DNA of 64,000 nucleotides. It comes from Gigaspora rosea (lineage: Eukaryota; Glomeromycota; Glomeromycetes; Diversisporales; Gigasporaceae). Under the pieces are notes generated by a model. That model was not told where the DNA came from and made no database searches. It worked only from the letters and a program-made list of their open reading frames with translations. Of the stretch, positions 23,076 through 33,989 are shown one piece after another. How positions within the stretch are numbered: position 1 is the first letter of the stretch; each line of letters starts with the position of its first letter. The stretch covers positions 8,204-72,203 of the forward strand of contig QKWP01000610.1 in the NCBI GenBank assembly GCA_003550325.1, in the 5' to 3' direction. Both the position numbers and the translations under genes were made by a program.

Positions 23076-24360
23076 TAGTTAACTTTAAACCTTTATAAAA
23101 GTATTTAAACTTAATAAATTAAAAAATAAATTATATAACTTTATTTTTAAAGTTTTTCTCTATATTTTTATAAAAAGAAAAATTGTTCTAGCTATACTAG
23201 TTATTTTTATAACATTTTAAAAATTATCAATTTCATTTGTTGATTTAAGGATTCCCGCACTGTAGTTAAAAACGATTCTAATGGGCAAAATCATTAAGAT
23301 TTGATCACCGGATTACAAGATATCAATGATAGATCAAAATACATAAAGTTGATTGGGATATGAATTTTATTTATTTATTTATTTTTTTTGTTTCAAACCT
23401 TATCAGATTCTGATTTCTTAGTTTATTTATTATAATCAGGAATTGAAACCACCTAAAAAAAAAATTGGAGTTAACGATCAACATCATTCGGCCTAAAACT
23501 AAAGGCAAATTTTATGGGGATCACAGAATATCAACATGGTACGAGTGACAAAAATACCTATTCTAAAAAACCATATCATACTGATCAGCTGTAATTCCTA
23601 ACCCTTAAAATGGGTATTTTACACCCCCATATCATACTGCTCATATCATACTGTAGTGCTCATACCTGGATAACTCTTTATCCGAAAGGTTGTAACCTTT
23701 AACAAAATCTAATAACCGGTCCTATATCCTATTCAAATAAAAGGATAACGGTTATATCCGGATAAGATATTTATATTATAATGCATCAATCAAATAAAGT
23801 AACTCTATATTGATTAATATAAAAAAATGATTTATGCATGAAGTTTGTACTTTGTACATTCTATTCTAACTTACGTATCCGTTAAAATAAATTAAGAGTT
23901 TAAAAAATCTTGTATCAAAATTTTGAAATCGGAAAATGAAATGGGAGTGTTTAAAGACATCTATTTGACGAAATAAGTAAAATTTTTTATTATGCAGATC
24001 AACAAATTATTTAATAATAATAAAACGATATTATTATTAACAATAAAATAATTTATAATAATGATAATGAAGATTATATAAATAAGTGTATTCGAATTTT
24101 AATTAAAAAATAAATAAAAGTACATTTCTTCTCTTATTTGATAATAAATTTGTTTTATCAAAATAAGATTTAAGATTTACGAATTTTAAAATTTGAAACC
24201 CCTTATTATTATAATGTTCCGCATCATTTCTGAATTTATGTGATTCTCAATTTGCATGTGTTATTCGTGCATCGTGAAATGTCACCTGTCATTTTAGAAC
24301 CGTTATCCATTTATCAATTACAGCAATAAAAAAAAAAGCGAAAATAATTATAATATACGA
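23076..24360. other. AT-rich stretch, no gene recognised
   Basis: Around 23655-23780 there are GGATAAC/GTTATCC words and CATATCATACTG repeats (23615-23655). The rest has no open frame or repeat pair I can support. Confidence 0.4.
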
Positions 24361-24522
24361 CAGGGTGAAACACGCGCTGAATTTTGGTTAAATCCGCTAT
24401 GCAGATCACATGAGGGTGAAATCCACGTTAGCATATATAAAAAGCACTATGCTAACGCGGATTTCACCCCAACTCTATGATCAAAGCGGGTTTTACTAGA
24501 ATCCAGCGCGGGTTTCACCCTG
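24361..24522. mobile_element. 162-bp inverted-repeat MITE
   Basis: Starts CAGGGTGAAACACGCGCTGA and ends with a complement CAGGGTGAAACCCGCGCTGG. A second inner inverted pair, GGGTGAAATCCACGTTAGCA and its mirror, fills the centre. The ends fit YARNG, but I find no 8-bp duplication, so assignment to hAT is only possible. Noticeably GC-richer than the surroundings. Confidence 0.65.
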
Positions 24523-25784
24523 ACATATAATAATACGAATAATAAAGTAAAAAAATTAAAAACAAATAAATAAATGCGAATAAAATGAATCACTAAATAT
24601 TAAATGCTAACTTTCCATACATTAAAAGAATACATTCAACATTCAAATATATTTTAACAATGTAATTAATAATTTTTGCATTCCCACGTAGAACACATCC
24701 GCATTTGTTTTTCGGCAACAGCAGGATCTGGTCGGGTGTCTTGTCTAACCCGAATCTAATAAGAAGATAATTACTAAATTTGTTTTTTAAAAAAGAAAAA
24801 ACAAAATTATCTTTTCCAGGTTTTTTTATGACCGTCATGCTCAGCCTAGTAGTAGCACAGATTATTTCGTAAAATTTTCAACATAACAAACTTGCATCCC
24901 CAAGTTATTCCTATCTTGTTTAGGCATGAGCAGTTCTCCAATATAAAGAACCTTAAAGGTTTAGCTTGAATTTCGGGTTACACTGAAGATCAGAATTTTT
25001 TAGTATTTAGACATTCATTTCACGAAAATCGAGAAAGAGCCCGTTTTCAGAATTGAAGTAAATTCAGAAATGACTCGGAACAATAATAGTATAGATAATC
25101 CTTTTATCACGCAGCGTTCAACTTGCGCTTTTCTTATTGTATTCCGTACTGTGTAAAGTATGTAATAGAAAAATAAAATAAGTGCTTACTTTACAAGTAT
25201 GTATTCATATATATAATATAATAATTATTATTATATACTTGCAAAAAACTGAAAGCCAGTATAAGTTTAAAGTGTAATTGCTTTATATCGACCTATTAAA
25301 TAAATATAATAAACAAACGAAATATTAAAATCATGTTCTTATTTAAAATACATTAAATTTATGATATAGACAAGTTTTACACCGGGTGATGCTAGTATAT
25401 AAATAATACGCAAATTATTATAATTGTATTTTATATCCTATATCATATCTTAAGTTAACCGGATACCTCAATAATTTATGTTTATCAATTTTATAATTCG
25501 GGTATCCGGATAGCCTAACAGTTAACCGGTTATTGTACCCTATATTCGTATTACCTAACTTTATGCGAATAAAATCGCACTCGGAATGAATTTTGGGGCT
25601 ACTTATTTGTGTGAGCGATACAAACCTAAAAAATTGGTTCATAGCTGTGTGTGTTGGTAACAATATACAAAATGATTCATATGTATATATTATATATATA
25701 ATTGATCCGGAACGTAGCAGAGGATCTTTTTTTGATGCACTTTGACCAAAATAAGTGACTTTTTTGATGCGTCTTTTCCTAAAG
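24523..25784. other. Anonymous AT-rich stretch
   Basis: No gene recognised. 25440-25550 contains GTTAACCGG/GGTATCCGGATA words like those at 15690 and 16760. The direct repeat at 25230-25395 is listed separately. Confidence 0.4.
25230..25395 (+). repeat. Dispersed direct repeat shared with 4040-4190
   Basis: Same orientation and landmark order as 4040-4190, ending in TTACACCGGGTGATGCTAGT. Confidence 0.65.
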
Positions 25785-25794
25785 TTCTTAGATA

Positions 25795-25973
25795 GGACCC
25801 GGTTAATTCTAAGATAGGCGGGAGGGATGCTTAAACAGGCATTTTTGGGTCAAACTCGTCTAAATTTTGGTCAAAATTAAAATTTAATTTAATTTTGACC
25901 AGAATTTAGACGAGTTTGGCCCAAAAAAAGTCCGGTTTAAGCATCCCACCTATCTTAGAATTATCCGGGGTCC
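25795..25973. mobile_element. 179-bp MULE-like foldback MITE
   Basis: A near-complete palindrome: the left arm begins GGACCCGGTTAATTCTAAGA, the right arm complement GGACCCCGGATAATTCTAAG, and the arms meet near 25882. A perfect 10-bp duplication TTCTTAGATA flanks it (25785-25794 and 25974-25983), the length typical of Mutator-like elements. No coding capacity. Confidence 0.85.
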
Positions 25974-25983
25974 TTCTTAGATA

Positions 25984-26804
25984 CATAACAAATAGTCAAT
26001 TTTTGTCCGTCTGCACGCGTGTTCAAATTTAGTGTAACAAAAAATATACATACTGGTATCACGTGTTTGTGTAATGAGATGTGCTGTCGGAAATCAAGCA
26101 GATTGACATTTCGAAAAAAATTAATACATCCTAATGAATTTCTAAGCAATTCTCATGATTTAATAGTCAAAAGAAAAGTCAACTAAGATTTCTTTTGACT
26201 ATTAAAGTATGAAATAGCTTCGAAATTCATCAAAATTTTTTTCCGAAAAGTCGTTTCTATTAACGGCAGACCAGATGAGGCTAGGCGCTGAGAAAAGGGA
26301 CGAAATTGACAATTTTTTCAAATGATGTTTTTTTATATAAGTTCAATTTAGAATAAGATTAGGATCATTTTTCACTTAAGACACAAAAAGTAGTTGTATT
26401 AATAAAATTTTCATTAACAATCGACCGAGAAACCGTACAATTAGTCATAATGGAAAAAATCGACTAAAGCTAATTTTCTTGGCCGGTAAACTACAGTATT
26501 CTAAGTCACTTTTGATAAACGTTTGACATGGGAAAGAATATATTTATATGAGAAAGAACAAATTCTTAGTACAATATTATGTAGTTTTCCTTTTGTGAGT
26601 ACAAATAATGTAAAAATAATTTAAGCAATACAATTATTAATCGAGAACATTATTTTGCTATCATAATTGAAAGAATTGATATTAAAGATGTAAAAAAAAG
26701 CATATAAAAATTTTCTGCTACAAAATAAGCACCAGTAGAACGATACCAACAAAGGTAGTGCCTATTTATGGCACATATGTGTAATTTAAGCTTCTTTAAG
26801 ATTG
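25984..26804. other. 3' flank of the methyltransferase gene
   Basis: Contains a short hairpin TAATAGTCAAAAGAAA / TTTCTTTTGACTATTA (about 26160-26207) and otherwise no recognised feature. The last ~100 bp are conserved in relic C, so the duplicated unit extended past the stop codon. Confidence 0.45.
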
Positions 26805-27309
26805 CTATTTCTTTCTTGCAAATACTCTTTTTTGTCTACCATACAATTCACCACGTTTTTTTTTCATTTCATCTTCATTCTCTTTTGACAATTGGTCATA
26901 TTCTTCAGATGAAATACCCATAAAAGGAACAAGAATTTCTTTCATAAGCTTTATATAATATAAAGCGACTTCATAAGAAAACTCTCCAAAATTATCACCT
27001 CCAATCGGAATTTTTATTATTTGAGATGATATAAATTCAAGTTTTCCTGACATTTTAAAGTAATCTTCCAAGTTTCTTATTATATCAAAATCAATTCCAC
27101 GTTCCTTGTGCCACGAAGTAACTAAAAGATTATGAATACGTAAATTAAGATGATATTTCTAAATATATATGTGCAATTTTTAAACGTACTTGCAGCATTC
27201 AATCGTGCTGAAGCTTGCCCAGTATAATCATCTGTACGAAGTGAATGCACAATCTAATATTAATAATTTTAATAATTTTCAGATTTGTGAATGTCAAATC
27301 GTAAAATTA

Positions 27310-27350
<41 letters not shown>

Positions 27351-27937
27351 GAGCTTTTTTTTACCTCTAACCAACCTTCTGGCTTTAATACTCTAATTAT
27401 TTCAAATAGAAATCCTTGGAAATTATTTTTTGAAAATAAATCCGTTTTATTTCTGGAAAAAACATAATCAAATTCATTATCTGGAAATGGTAATGTTTGA
27501 TAAATATCACAACCAATAAATGTAACATTTTTGTCAGTGGAATTTTGCATGGTAGAATCAACTGCATAGAACTTTGAATTTGGATATTCAGCAGCGACCT
27601 AATAATTTAAATCTATAATTATTAACTATCGATATTCAAAGTTATCAAGTTCATAAAATGACAATAAAGTTAAATACTTCAATAGACCAGACGCCACTCG
27701 AGCAACTTTTTTGTGAAATGTTATAAATATAATAATTTAATTTATTAAATTTTTACAAAAATAATAATATCAAATAAATAAGAAATTATTTTACCCAAAT
27801 TCCAATACTTTAGCACCAGTTCGCAACTTTTCATGAACTGGAGCACCTATACTGCCATTGAACCCAATTTCAAGAGCTTGGTGTATATAAAAGTTAACAT
27901 TTTCAAATTCATCTTGATCCTTGATGAACTGATTCAT
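26805..27937 (-). CDS. SAM-dependent methyltransferase, five exons, apparently intact
   Basis: Class I (Rossmann) methyltransferase of the UbiE/LaeA-like type; the substrate cannot be inferred. Minus-strand exons: 27937-27795, 27705-27678, 27598-27365, 27253-27190 and 27121-26805. Every intron is GT-AG, phases agree, and the joined frame gives about 261 residues without a stop. Motif I is KVLEFGCSSGVW (about residues 42-53), with YPNSKFYAVDS as the acidic strand-2 loop, LPFPDNEFDYVFSRN as motif II, and IIRVLKPEGWLE as motif III. The start at 27937 is the first ATG of the conserved block. Family members are often somewhat longer at the N terminus, so an upstream exon is possible. The C-terminal exon is lysine-rich (KKKRGELYGRQKR). 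An AAT microsatellite lies in intron 3. Two decayed relatives lie at 20100-21275 and 9580-10140; this is the only copy still open. No promoter motif is identified. Confidence 0.85.
27309..27350. repeat. AAT trinucleotide microsatellite in intron 3
   Basis: About 13 AAT units lie inside the third intron of the methyltransferase. Read through without splicing on the minus strand they encode a tyrosine run, which is an artefact. Because the array is close to the splice donor (27363-27364), length change could affect splicing. Confidence 0.85.
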
Positions 27938-28574
27938 CGTTAAAATTTTAGTTCTTTATCTTTAGTAAACAGCAGATATCATTTTATTTATTTAAACTCT
28001 CATTGATTATAATCATGTGTGAACAAAATGTTAACCCGAAATAAAAAATAATATGGATTCAAAAAAGTGCTTCTTTTTGGATGAGGTGATCCATAGAATA
28101 CGTAATATAACCTTTTCATATTTAATTTTTTGTTGTTCCCTGCTTTAATTAGAGGTTATTCTGACAATGATTTAAGTTTAAACTCTAACATCCCGGGTCA
28201 TTTATTTCCCAGGATTTCCATGGTTCTTATTTATACTTCAATATTATTTCTTCATCGTTTTTAATTGAAAAAAATAGTATGGAAGTATAAGAACCGTGAA
28301 TAAATCAGTTTTGCCGCAACGACCGGTTATTTGAAGGCCCGAATAGCTCTCATTAGCGATGTAAGCTTAATTAAAATAATGGGGAGTTTACAAATAAGGG
28401 CCCAAAGGGCCCATCCGGACTCCGAGCTAAGTTAGGTGACTAAATCACAAGTGCAAGTCACGTGAATTGCGTCTTAGTCGTAAAAATTTTACTAATAAAC
28501 GTACTAAGTAAAATTGTTAGACGTTAATTTTGCTATAGTATAGCAGGACAAGGAAATTTTTATTATAGGCCCCC
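27938..28574. other. Upstream region of the methyltransferase gene
   Basis: The first ~150 bp match the equivalent region of pseudogene B (TATGGATTCAAAAAAGTG versus TATGAATCTAAAAAAGTA), so the duplication includes 5' flank. No clear promoter element or upstream exon. Confidence 0.4.
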
Positions 28575-30047
28575 CAGCCTGGTCATTTGCCAATTTTTCA
28601 AATGACCTCAAATGACCTCAAATGACCGCTCATTTGAAATTTGGAAATGACTCGTGACAAAATGACTATGGTCATTTCAAATGACCGGGGTCATTTGGTC
28701 ATTAGGTCATTTTGCATAGAGTTGACATCCGAAAAAACTTGTATATATGTTATGCGTCGTTTATTGATTCCTGTCATTCAAGGATTGACATGAAATATTC
28801 GTGAATCCAAGAATAGCGTATGTTATGCTTTGAAATTGGTATCGGTATGAAGTTTACCAATATAAAAACATATATATCATATTTAAATAAACATCATTCG
28901 TATTGTTATTTATTCTTGCATTGGCCACGCAAAACATAGCCACACCTCCTCGAACATTTTGAGCTATTTTTTCGGCAAGTGCATGTTTTTGTTTCACAAC
29001 TGGTTTTTCGTCAGTGACCGTTATACATTTTTTTTGGGGGGTTTAATTTTTTGTAAGGAAGATTTAAGATTTGGATCACTTAAAAAAAAAAAAAATTCTA
29101 TTAACGTTAATAAACAAAAAAATTAATACATATCGATAACAACAAAAATAATATTTTTTTCCAAGTTTTTTTTTTTGGCCTTCATTTTCTGTCGCCTGAT
29201 GCGCAGCACAGATCTCTTAATAAAAATTCTCTATTAGGCAAACTTGTGTTCTCAAATTATTTTCATCTCATTTAAGTAAATGAAGATCTTCTGTCATACT
29301 GATACGAAGTATCTTAAAAGTATTAGTAATCCAGTGTTTTAACTTTTAATCGTGCTAAAGACTTGAATTTTTTAATATATTTAAACATTCATTATAGCGA
29401 TTAATACCCATTAAGCTTCGATTAATTGTTCTTTGATTGTTGATATTTTATCGAAGGGTTCACGAAACAGAAAACTATATATGTTTGCGGCTCCATAATA
29501 TCAATAAAGAAAAAAAAGATTTATGAAAGTAATTATATGAACATTATTTAATTTATTTATTTTTACTATACTTTAATGATGCATTATTAAACATAAAATT
29601 CCATCAATAACTTGGGTTATTGATGGATCAGTAAAAATCAGTAAATAACACGGAATCGATTATCGACGCATAACATATATATGTTCGTCAATTCACGTTG
29701 ATTATTAATTAACATGCAATTTGTAATTCGAAAATGATTTATATCATTTTACAATCGGTAAATTATTATTCATGACTTTTTTTTTATATTTTAAAAAAAA
29801 GTAAATACATTATTTTTGGCAACCATTCATCAAATGATTCAGTTATTTATAATTTTTATTAGATAGCATCTAGCAACGTTTTATTTTATGAAGAACAATA
29901 ATCAATTTTGATTGGCTAAAAGTATTAGATAATCGATTAACTAGAGTTAAATGACCTTCTTAAATCATTTGGGCCGTGAAATGGCCAATGACTGGTCACT
30001 TGTCATTTGAGTCATTTGGGGTCATTTAAAGTCATTTACCATCCCTG
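28575..30047. mobile_element. 1.47 kb hAT-like element with AAATGAC subterminal words
   Basis: The left end CAGCCTGGTCATTTGCC and right-end complement CAGGGATGGTAAATGAC are imperfect inverted ends; the right one fits a classical hAT CAGGGATGG terminus. Both subterminal zones (28575-28715 and 29950-30040) are crowded with CAAATGAC/GTCATTTG words. No 8-bp duplication is visible, so the left boundary is tentative. No transposase-like frame is present in the interior. Confidence 0.6.
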
Positions 30048-30779
30048 CGCCATAATACATTTGATTTATATGTTTGCGAATCATTCTTTTTTATACTTAA
30101 AGTAATTAAGCAAATCAGTTTTACAGATACCTCTTTATCTCCTTATAATGAAAACACTACTCAAGTTCATTTTTCTCTTTGACTTGCACTTCCCTTACTG
30201 ATATCCCTTTAGACCTTCCTTTTCCTCTTTCTGACTCTCAACTTCCTACTTGATTAGCCTGCTTTTTCCAATATATTAATCCTATCCAATATACTCCTAC
30301 TCAACTACTAGTTGTAACTGAACTATACCCTCAAATAGTGTTCCGCATGGATCGGATCGGATGGATATTTTTTAGAGGTCCGGTTCCGATCCGAAAAGCA
30401 GATTGAATTCAAGTCAAGATTGGATCCTAATAAGAAAGATCCGAATCCGGATCCAATAATAGGTAGCTTTTTTAAATTGTTTTTAATTATTATGATATTT
30501 TTTTTAATATGACGTTATTTTTTTAGTTTATGGCAACCTGTCGCCATGATAATTAATACTTTTTTTCTTTTTTTATTAAGTATTTTTTTTATTTTTTTTA
30601 TTTATTTTTTTTTATAATTATTTTTTTCTATGTTTTTTTATTTATTTTAATAATTTTTTTTTTAGTAGGACAAAAATGACAAAAAAATGACGAATAAAGC
30701 AGAAAAAAACAGGAATAAAGCAGAAGAAAATGGAATGAAAACGGGACAGAAATCGTAACGAAAACAGCAAAAAAAAAGC

Positions 30780-31443
30780 ATGAAAACAGAAGATGAAAAT
30801 AACAAAGCAACGCACTTACGTAAAGAACTTAGAAAGAACTTACTAAAGAACCTACCAAAATCAACGAAGAATTTACTGGAAGCATCATCTGAAACGACGA
30901 ACTTACGTAAGAGCCATGAAGAATTCACAACTATTCCTCTAAAAACGACTAAGTTGCAAAAGAACTTGCCAAAAACAATGAAAAACTAACTAAAGTACCC
31001 ACTAAAATCGATGAAGAATTTACTGGAAAATGACAAACTTATGTAAGAGCACAAGAAGAATCCACCAAAAATCGACGAAAGAACCCATGATGAACTTACC
31101 GAAAAATTTACTAAAAAACAACGAAAAACTTGCTGAAAAACCAGCCAAAAAACGGCAAATGGCTTACTAAAAGAACCTACCAAAAATGACAAACTTGCTA
31201 AAAAACCTGCCGAAAAACAACAAGCAAAACTTACTGGAAGATCCACAGAAACACGCGCATAAGACACACCAAAATATGAAGAATTTCAAAAGAAAAAAAA
31301 TCCTTTTGAATTACCAAAAGATCAAGGAATCTACAGCCCAAACGCAACTTTACGACAGCTTCAAGGCTCCAACAAATGGCTCTAACGACGGCTCCAATGA
31401 CGATTTTGTTGAGGCTCTAGCAACAACTTTTAACAATAACTAA
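30780..31443 (+). repeat. Degenerate A-rich minisatellite cargo, weakly coding-like
   Basis: Units such as AACTTACTAAAAGAACCTACC (20-30 bp, variable) repeat from about 30810 to 31240. Plus-strand frames give lysine/asparagine/threonine-rich peptides (for example LRKELRKNLLKNLPKS, SNDGSNDD) that change frame repeatedly. Minus-strand frames are phenylalanine/leucine artefacts. The end (GGCTCCAACAAATGGCTCTA) resembles the complement of 33240-33340. I see no reason to call a gene. Confidence 0.5.
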
Positions 31444-31712
31444 AAAAAAATATATTAAGTTTAGTATTAAAAAAAAAAACCTAAAATTTAAACTTTATTA
31501 TAACGTCCCTTTCTATTATAATCATTAATCGTTAGAGATTAAAGGCCCAGAAAACTTTTAATAGAAAACTTAGAAGGCTTATCTTATAGAAGAAAAAAAA
31601 AAGCATTTGAAAGTTTACAAATTTAAATAATATAAAAAAAGCCAATCAGAATGAACGGATCCAAATGGATCTACCAGATCGGATTCCAATATGGATCTGG
31701 ATTCGGTAATAC

Positions 31713-31876
31713 TAGAGATGGGCACCATGCACATGACTGCATGCATGCATGCAATTAATTCTGGCCAGCATTAAGAAATTAAATCATAACTTTGGTCAAA
31801 ACATGCATGCATGCATGCAAAAAATGCATGCGCATGTGCATGCTAAAATGAAAATTTTGTATTTTGCCCATCTCTA
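31713..31876. mobile_element. 164-bp hAT MITE with TGCATGCA words
   Basis: Perfect 12-bp ends TAGAGATGGGCA / TGCCCATCTCTA, flanked by GGTAATAC (31705-31712) and GGTAGTAC (31877-31884), 7 of 8 matching. The interior has ATGCATGCATGCATGCA runs on both sides of a short core; these alternating purine-pyrimidine palindromes are prone to cruciform or Z-form structure. Confidence 0.9.
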
Positions 31877-32099
31877 GGTAGTACATATAAATTGTGGATC
31901 TGGATCCGATCTGTTCACTAGCTTCAGATCGGATCTGGGTCCTCGAATCAGATCTGCAGAACACTACCCTTAAACTAACTTAATACCGAATACTGTACTA
32001 CTTTTTTAAGTAATTAAAATACATTTAGAGTTAATTATTATTGAAGAAGTTAAACAATTAGAAAAACTGATGAGCTACTTTTAGAACCAGAATCTACTC

Positions 32100-32870
32100 T
32101 ATTGTAGAACTCTTACCAATAACTACCTGAACCAATCATTATATTATAGTTGCCACAAACTACCTAACAAGATGGCCAGAAGCCAAAGCTGTACCTGATG
32201 CCAAAGCTAATACTTTTGCTTAATTTATTTTTGAAGAAATTATTTGTAAATATAGGACTCCAAAGATTATACTTTCTAATCAAGAAAAATTTTTATTAGT
32301 AAAACTATATGAATATTATGCAAAAAGTTTCTTATTAGACATAAATTCTCTTCACTATACTATCCACAGACAAATAGAATAGTTGAAAGGCTAAATTGAA
32401 TATTATGTGAATTTTTTGCAAAAGTAAAAGAAACTAATAACTAGAATTTGTTACTCTGGCTAAATCGATATTTTTGGTTCATTTCAAAATATCGATATAG
32501 TAAATTATACCAACATTTTATATTAAATTTTTGAAAAAAAATATTGGTATAGAAAGATTTTACTATATTGTTGTTATATTCAAATGTTGGTATAACCAGA
32601 GTTATGTATACCTGCTACTCTTTTAGCCTATCATACAAAAAGACATACTACTACTTGATACACTCCATTCCAGTTAGTTTATAGAAGACAAGCAATGCTA
32701 CCAATAAAAGTGCTTATTTCAGTATATTCTAAAAACAATGAAAATATAGAATTAAATATACAAGATAGTATACTATAATGAGCTTATAAGTTAATAGAAA
32801 AATTACCAAAACTACAAGAAGAAGCCTGGGAAAATACTAAAAAAACAGAAAAAATACTTTAACAAAAAGA
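32100..32870 (+). pseudogene. Ty3-type retrotransposon integrase, decayed
   Basis: The plus strand encodes a Ty3/Gypsy integrase core with many stops: VATNYLTRWPEAKAV (about 32150), then IFEEIICKYRTPKIILSN, then YPQTNRIVERLN, then (after a 148-bp insertion) LLAYHTKRHTTT, TPFQLVYRRQAMLPI and LIEKLPKLQEEAWEN. These follow the usual order of the catalytic core and its C-terminal side. Stops where a tryptophan, arginine or glutamine is expected fit TGG-to-TAG, CGA-to-TGA and CAA-to-TAA changes. No reverse transcriptase or LTR is recognised upstream; the C-terminal end of the same polyprotein resumes near 36523. Confidence 0.8.
32454..32601. mobile_element. 148-bp MITE inserted in the integrase relic
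   Basis: Ends CTCTGGCTA and (complement) CTCTGGTTA with direct flanks TTA/TTA, compatible with the TWA duplication of PIF/Harbinger elements. Inner inverted pieces include AATATCGATAT and ACCAACAT. Removing it brings the integrase segments back into the expected order. Confidence 0.65.
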
Positions 32871-33229
32871 TAAAAGATCAAGTCACGAAGCATTTTGGAT
32901 TCATCTGAAACAAACTATGAATGACACATGGACATATAAAAACCAAACCAAACTGAAATTTCTTCTGATGCATCCTGATATTGGCATAGTTTTAGTTATC
33001 TTTCTATCGTTTCTTCACTATATATAAATATAGTACTTTGGTAAAGCTAAATACTTTATATAGTCTATATAATTTTTAAAGGCAAAAAGGAAATAGCGAC
33101 CCTTACATGATCGACCAATCATTTTTAAGATCAGTGATCATATATAAACAATGATTATAATCATTTGTTTTGTTTTTTTTTGCACTTTTTTTTTATTTTA
33201 ATTTATTAATAATTAGTTTTTTTTTTCTT

Positions 33230-33860
33230 CTCTTTAGTAGTTGTCGCTAGAACCGTTGTTGGAGTCGTCATTGGAGCCGTTGTTGAAGTCTTGGGAGTCA
33301 TCATTGGTATCGTTATTGGAGCCGTCATTGGAGCTGTTGGATTAGAGGTTACGAAGTTGTGCAATTCGGGTACCGTTTTTTATTTTTACTTAAGCTTTTT
33401 GTATTTTTGTGTCTAGAGATTTTTTTTTTTAAGTTTACTAATTTGTCATTTTCCTTTGGTATGTTCTTTCATTGTATCGTTCTTTGATTCTTGGTAAGTT
33501 CGTCATTCTTCGGTGAACTCTTTTCGATAGGTTCGATTGTCGTTATTTGGTAAATTTCTTCTGTAAATTCATTGGTGGGTTCTTTCAAAGTTTCTTGTGG
33601 TGCCTTTGGTACGTTCATATTTTTTTTGGCAAATATTGATCATTCTTCGGTGGACTCTTTTCAATAGGTTCAGTTGTCGTTTTTCTGTGGGTTTCTTCTG
33701 TAAGTTCGTCAGTGGGTTCTTCCAAAGTTTCTTGTGGTGCCTCTGGTGCGTTGAAATCGAATTTTTGTGGTTTCTGCATTCATTACCTTGTAGTTTGCTT
33801 CAAGGAAATTATTTTTTCATGGAACTAGAGATGGTTTTACCAAAGATTCATTAGAAATTA
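33230..33860 (-). repeat. T/G-rich minisatellite, inverted relative of the 30780 cargo
   Basis: GTTGTTGGAGTCGTCATTGG units (33245-33345) and repeated GTGGGTTCTTCCAAAGTTTCTT / GGTGCCTTTGGTACG blocks (33560-33760, in two tandem copies of ~125 bp) resemble the complement of 30820-31420. Frames in it are compositional artefacts. Confidence 0.55.
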
Positions 33861-33989
33861 TATGATAAGCAAACACATCTTGTTGTAGTTATGAAGGTAC
33901 TGATGAATTGATGGTTATCTATTGGTTGGAATAAACCGGTTAATTTCGTTTCAACATATGTGTTTTTTTTTTAATATATATTAGATTCG

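Larger units (their letters stand above)
30336..31966. mobile_element. 1.63 kb hAT-type element with GGATC words and A-rich cargo
   Basis: Ends TAGTGTTCCGCA and (complement) TAGTGTTCTGCA, flanked by CCCTCAAA (30328-30335) and CCCTTAAA (31967-31974), an 8-bp duplication with one C-to-T change. Both subterminal zones are built from GGATCGGATCC/GGATCCGAATCC-like words (30345-30460 and 31650-31950). The centre holds a lysine/threonine-coding degenerate repeat. A 164-bp hAT MITE is nested at 31713. No transposase. Confidence 0.85.

Noticed and set aside
24361-24522. hAT MITE by its CAGGG ends
   Set aside because: No 8-bp target duplication could be found, so the superfamily was left open.
27269-27550. 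Protein ending in a polytyrosine tract
   Set aside because: The tract is intron 3 (AAT microsatellite) read through; a GT donor precedes it and the downstream exons restore the frame.
30628-31267. Phenylalanine/leucine-rich membrane-like proteins on the minus strand
   Set aside because: These are antisense readings of an A-rich minisatellite; composition alone explains the hydrophobicity.
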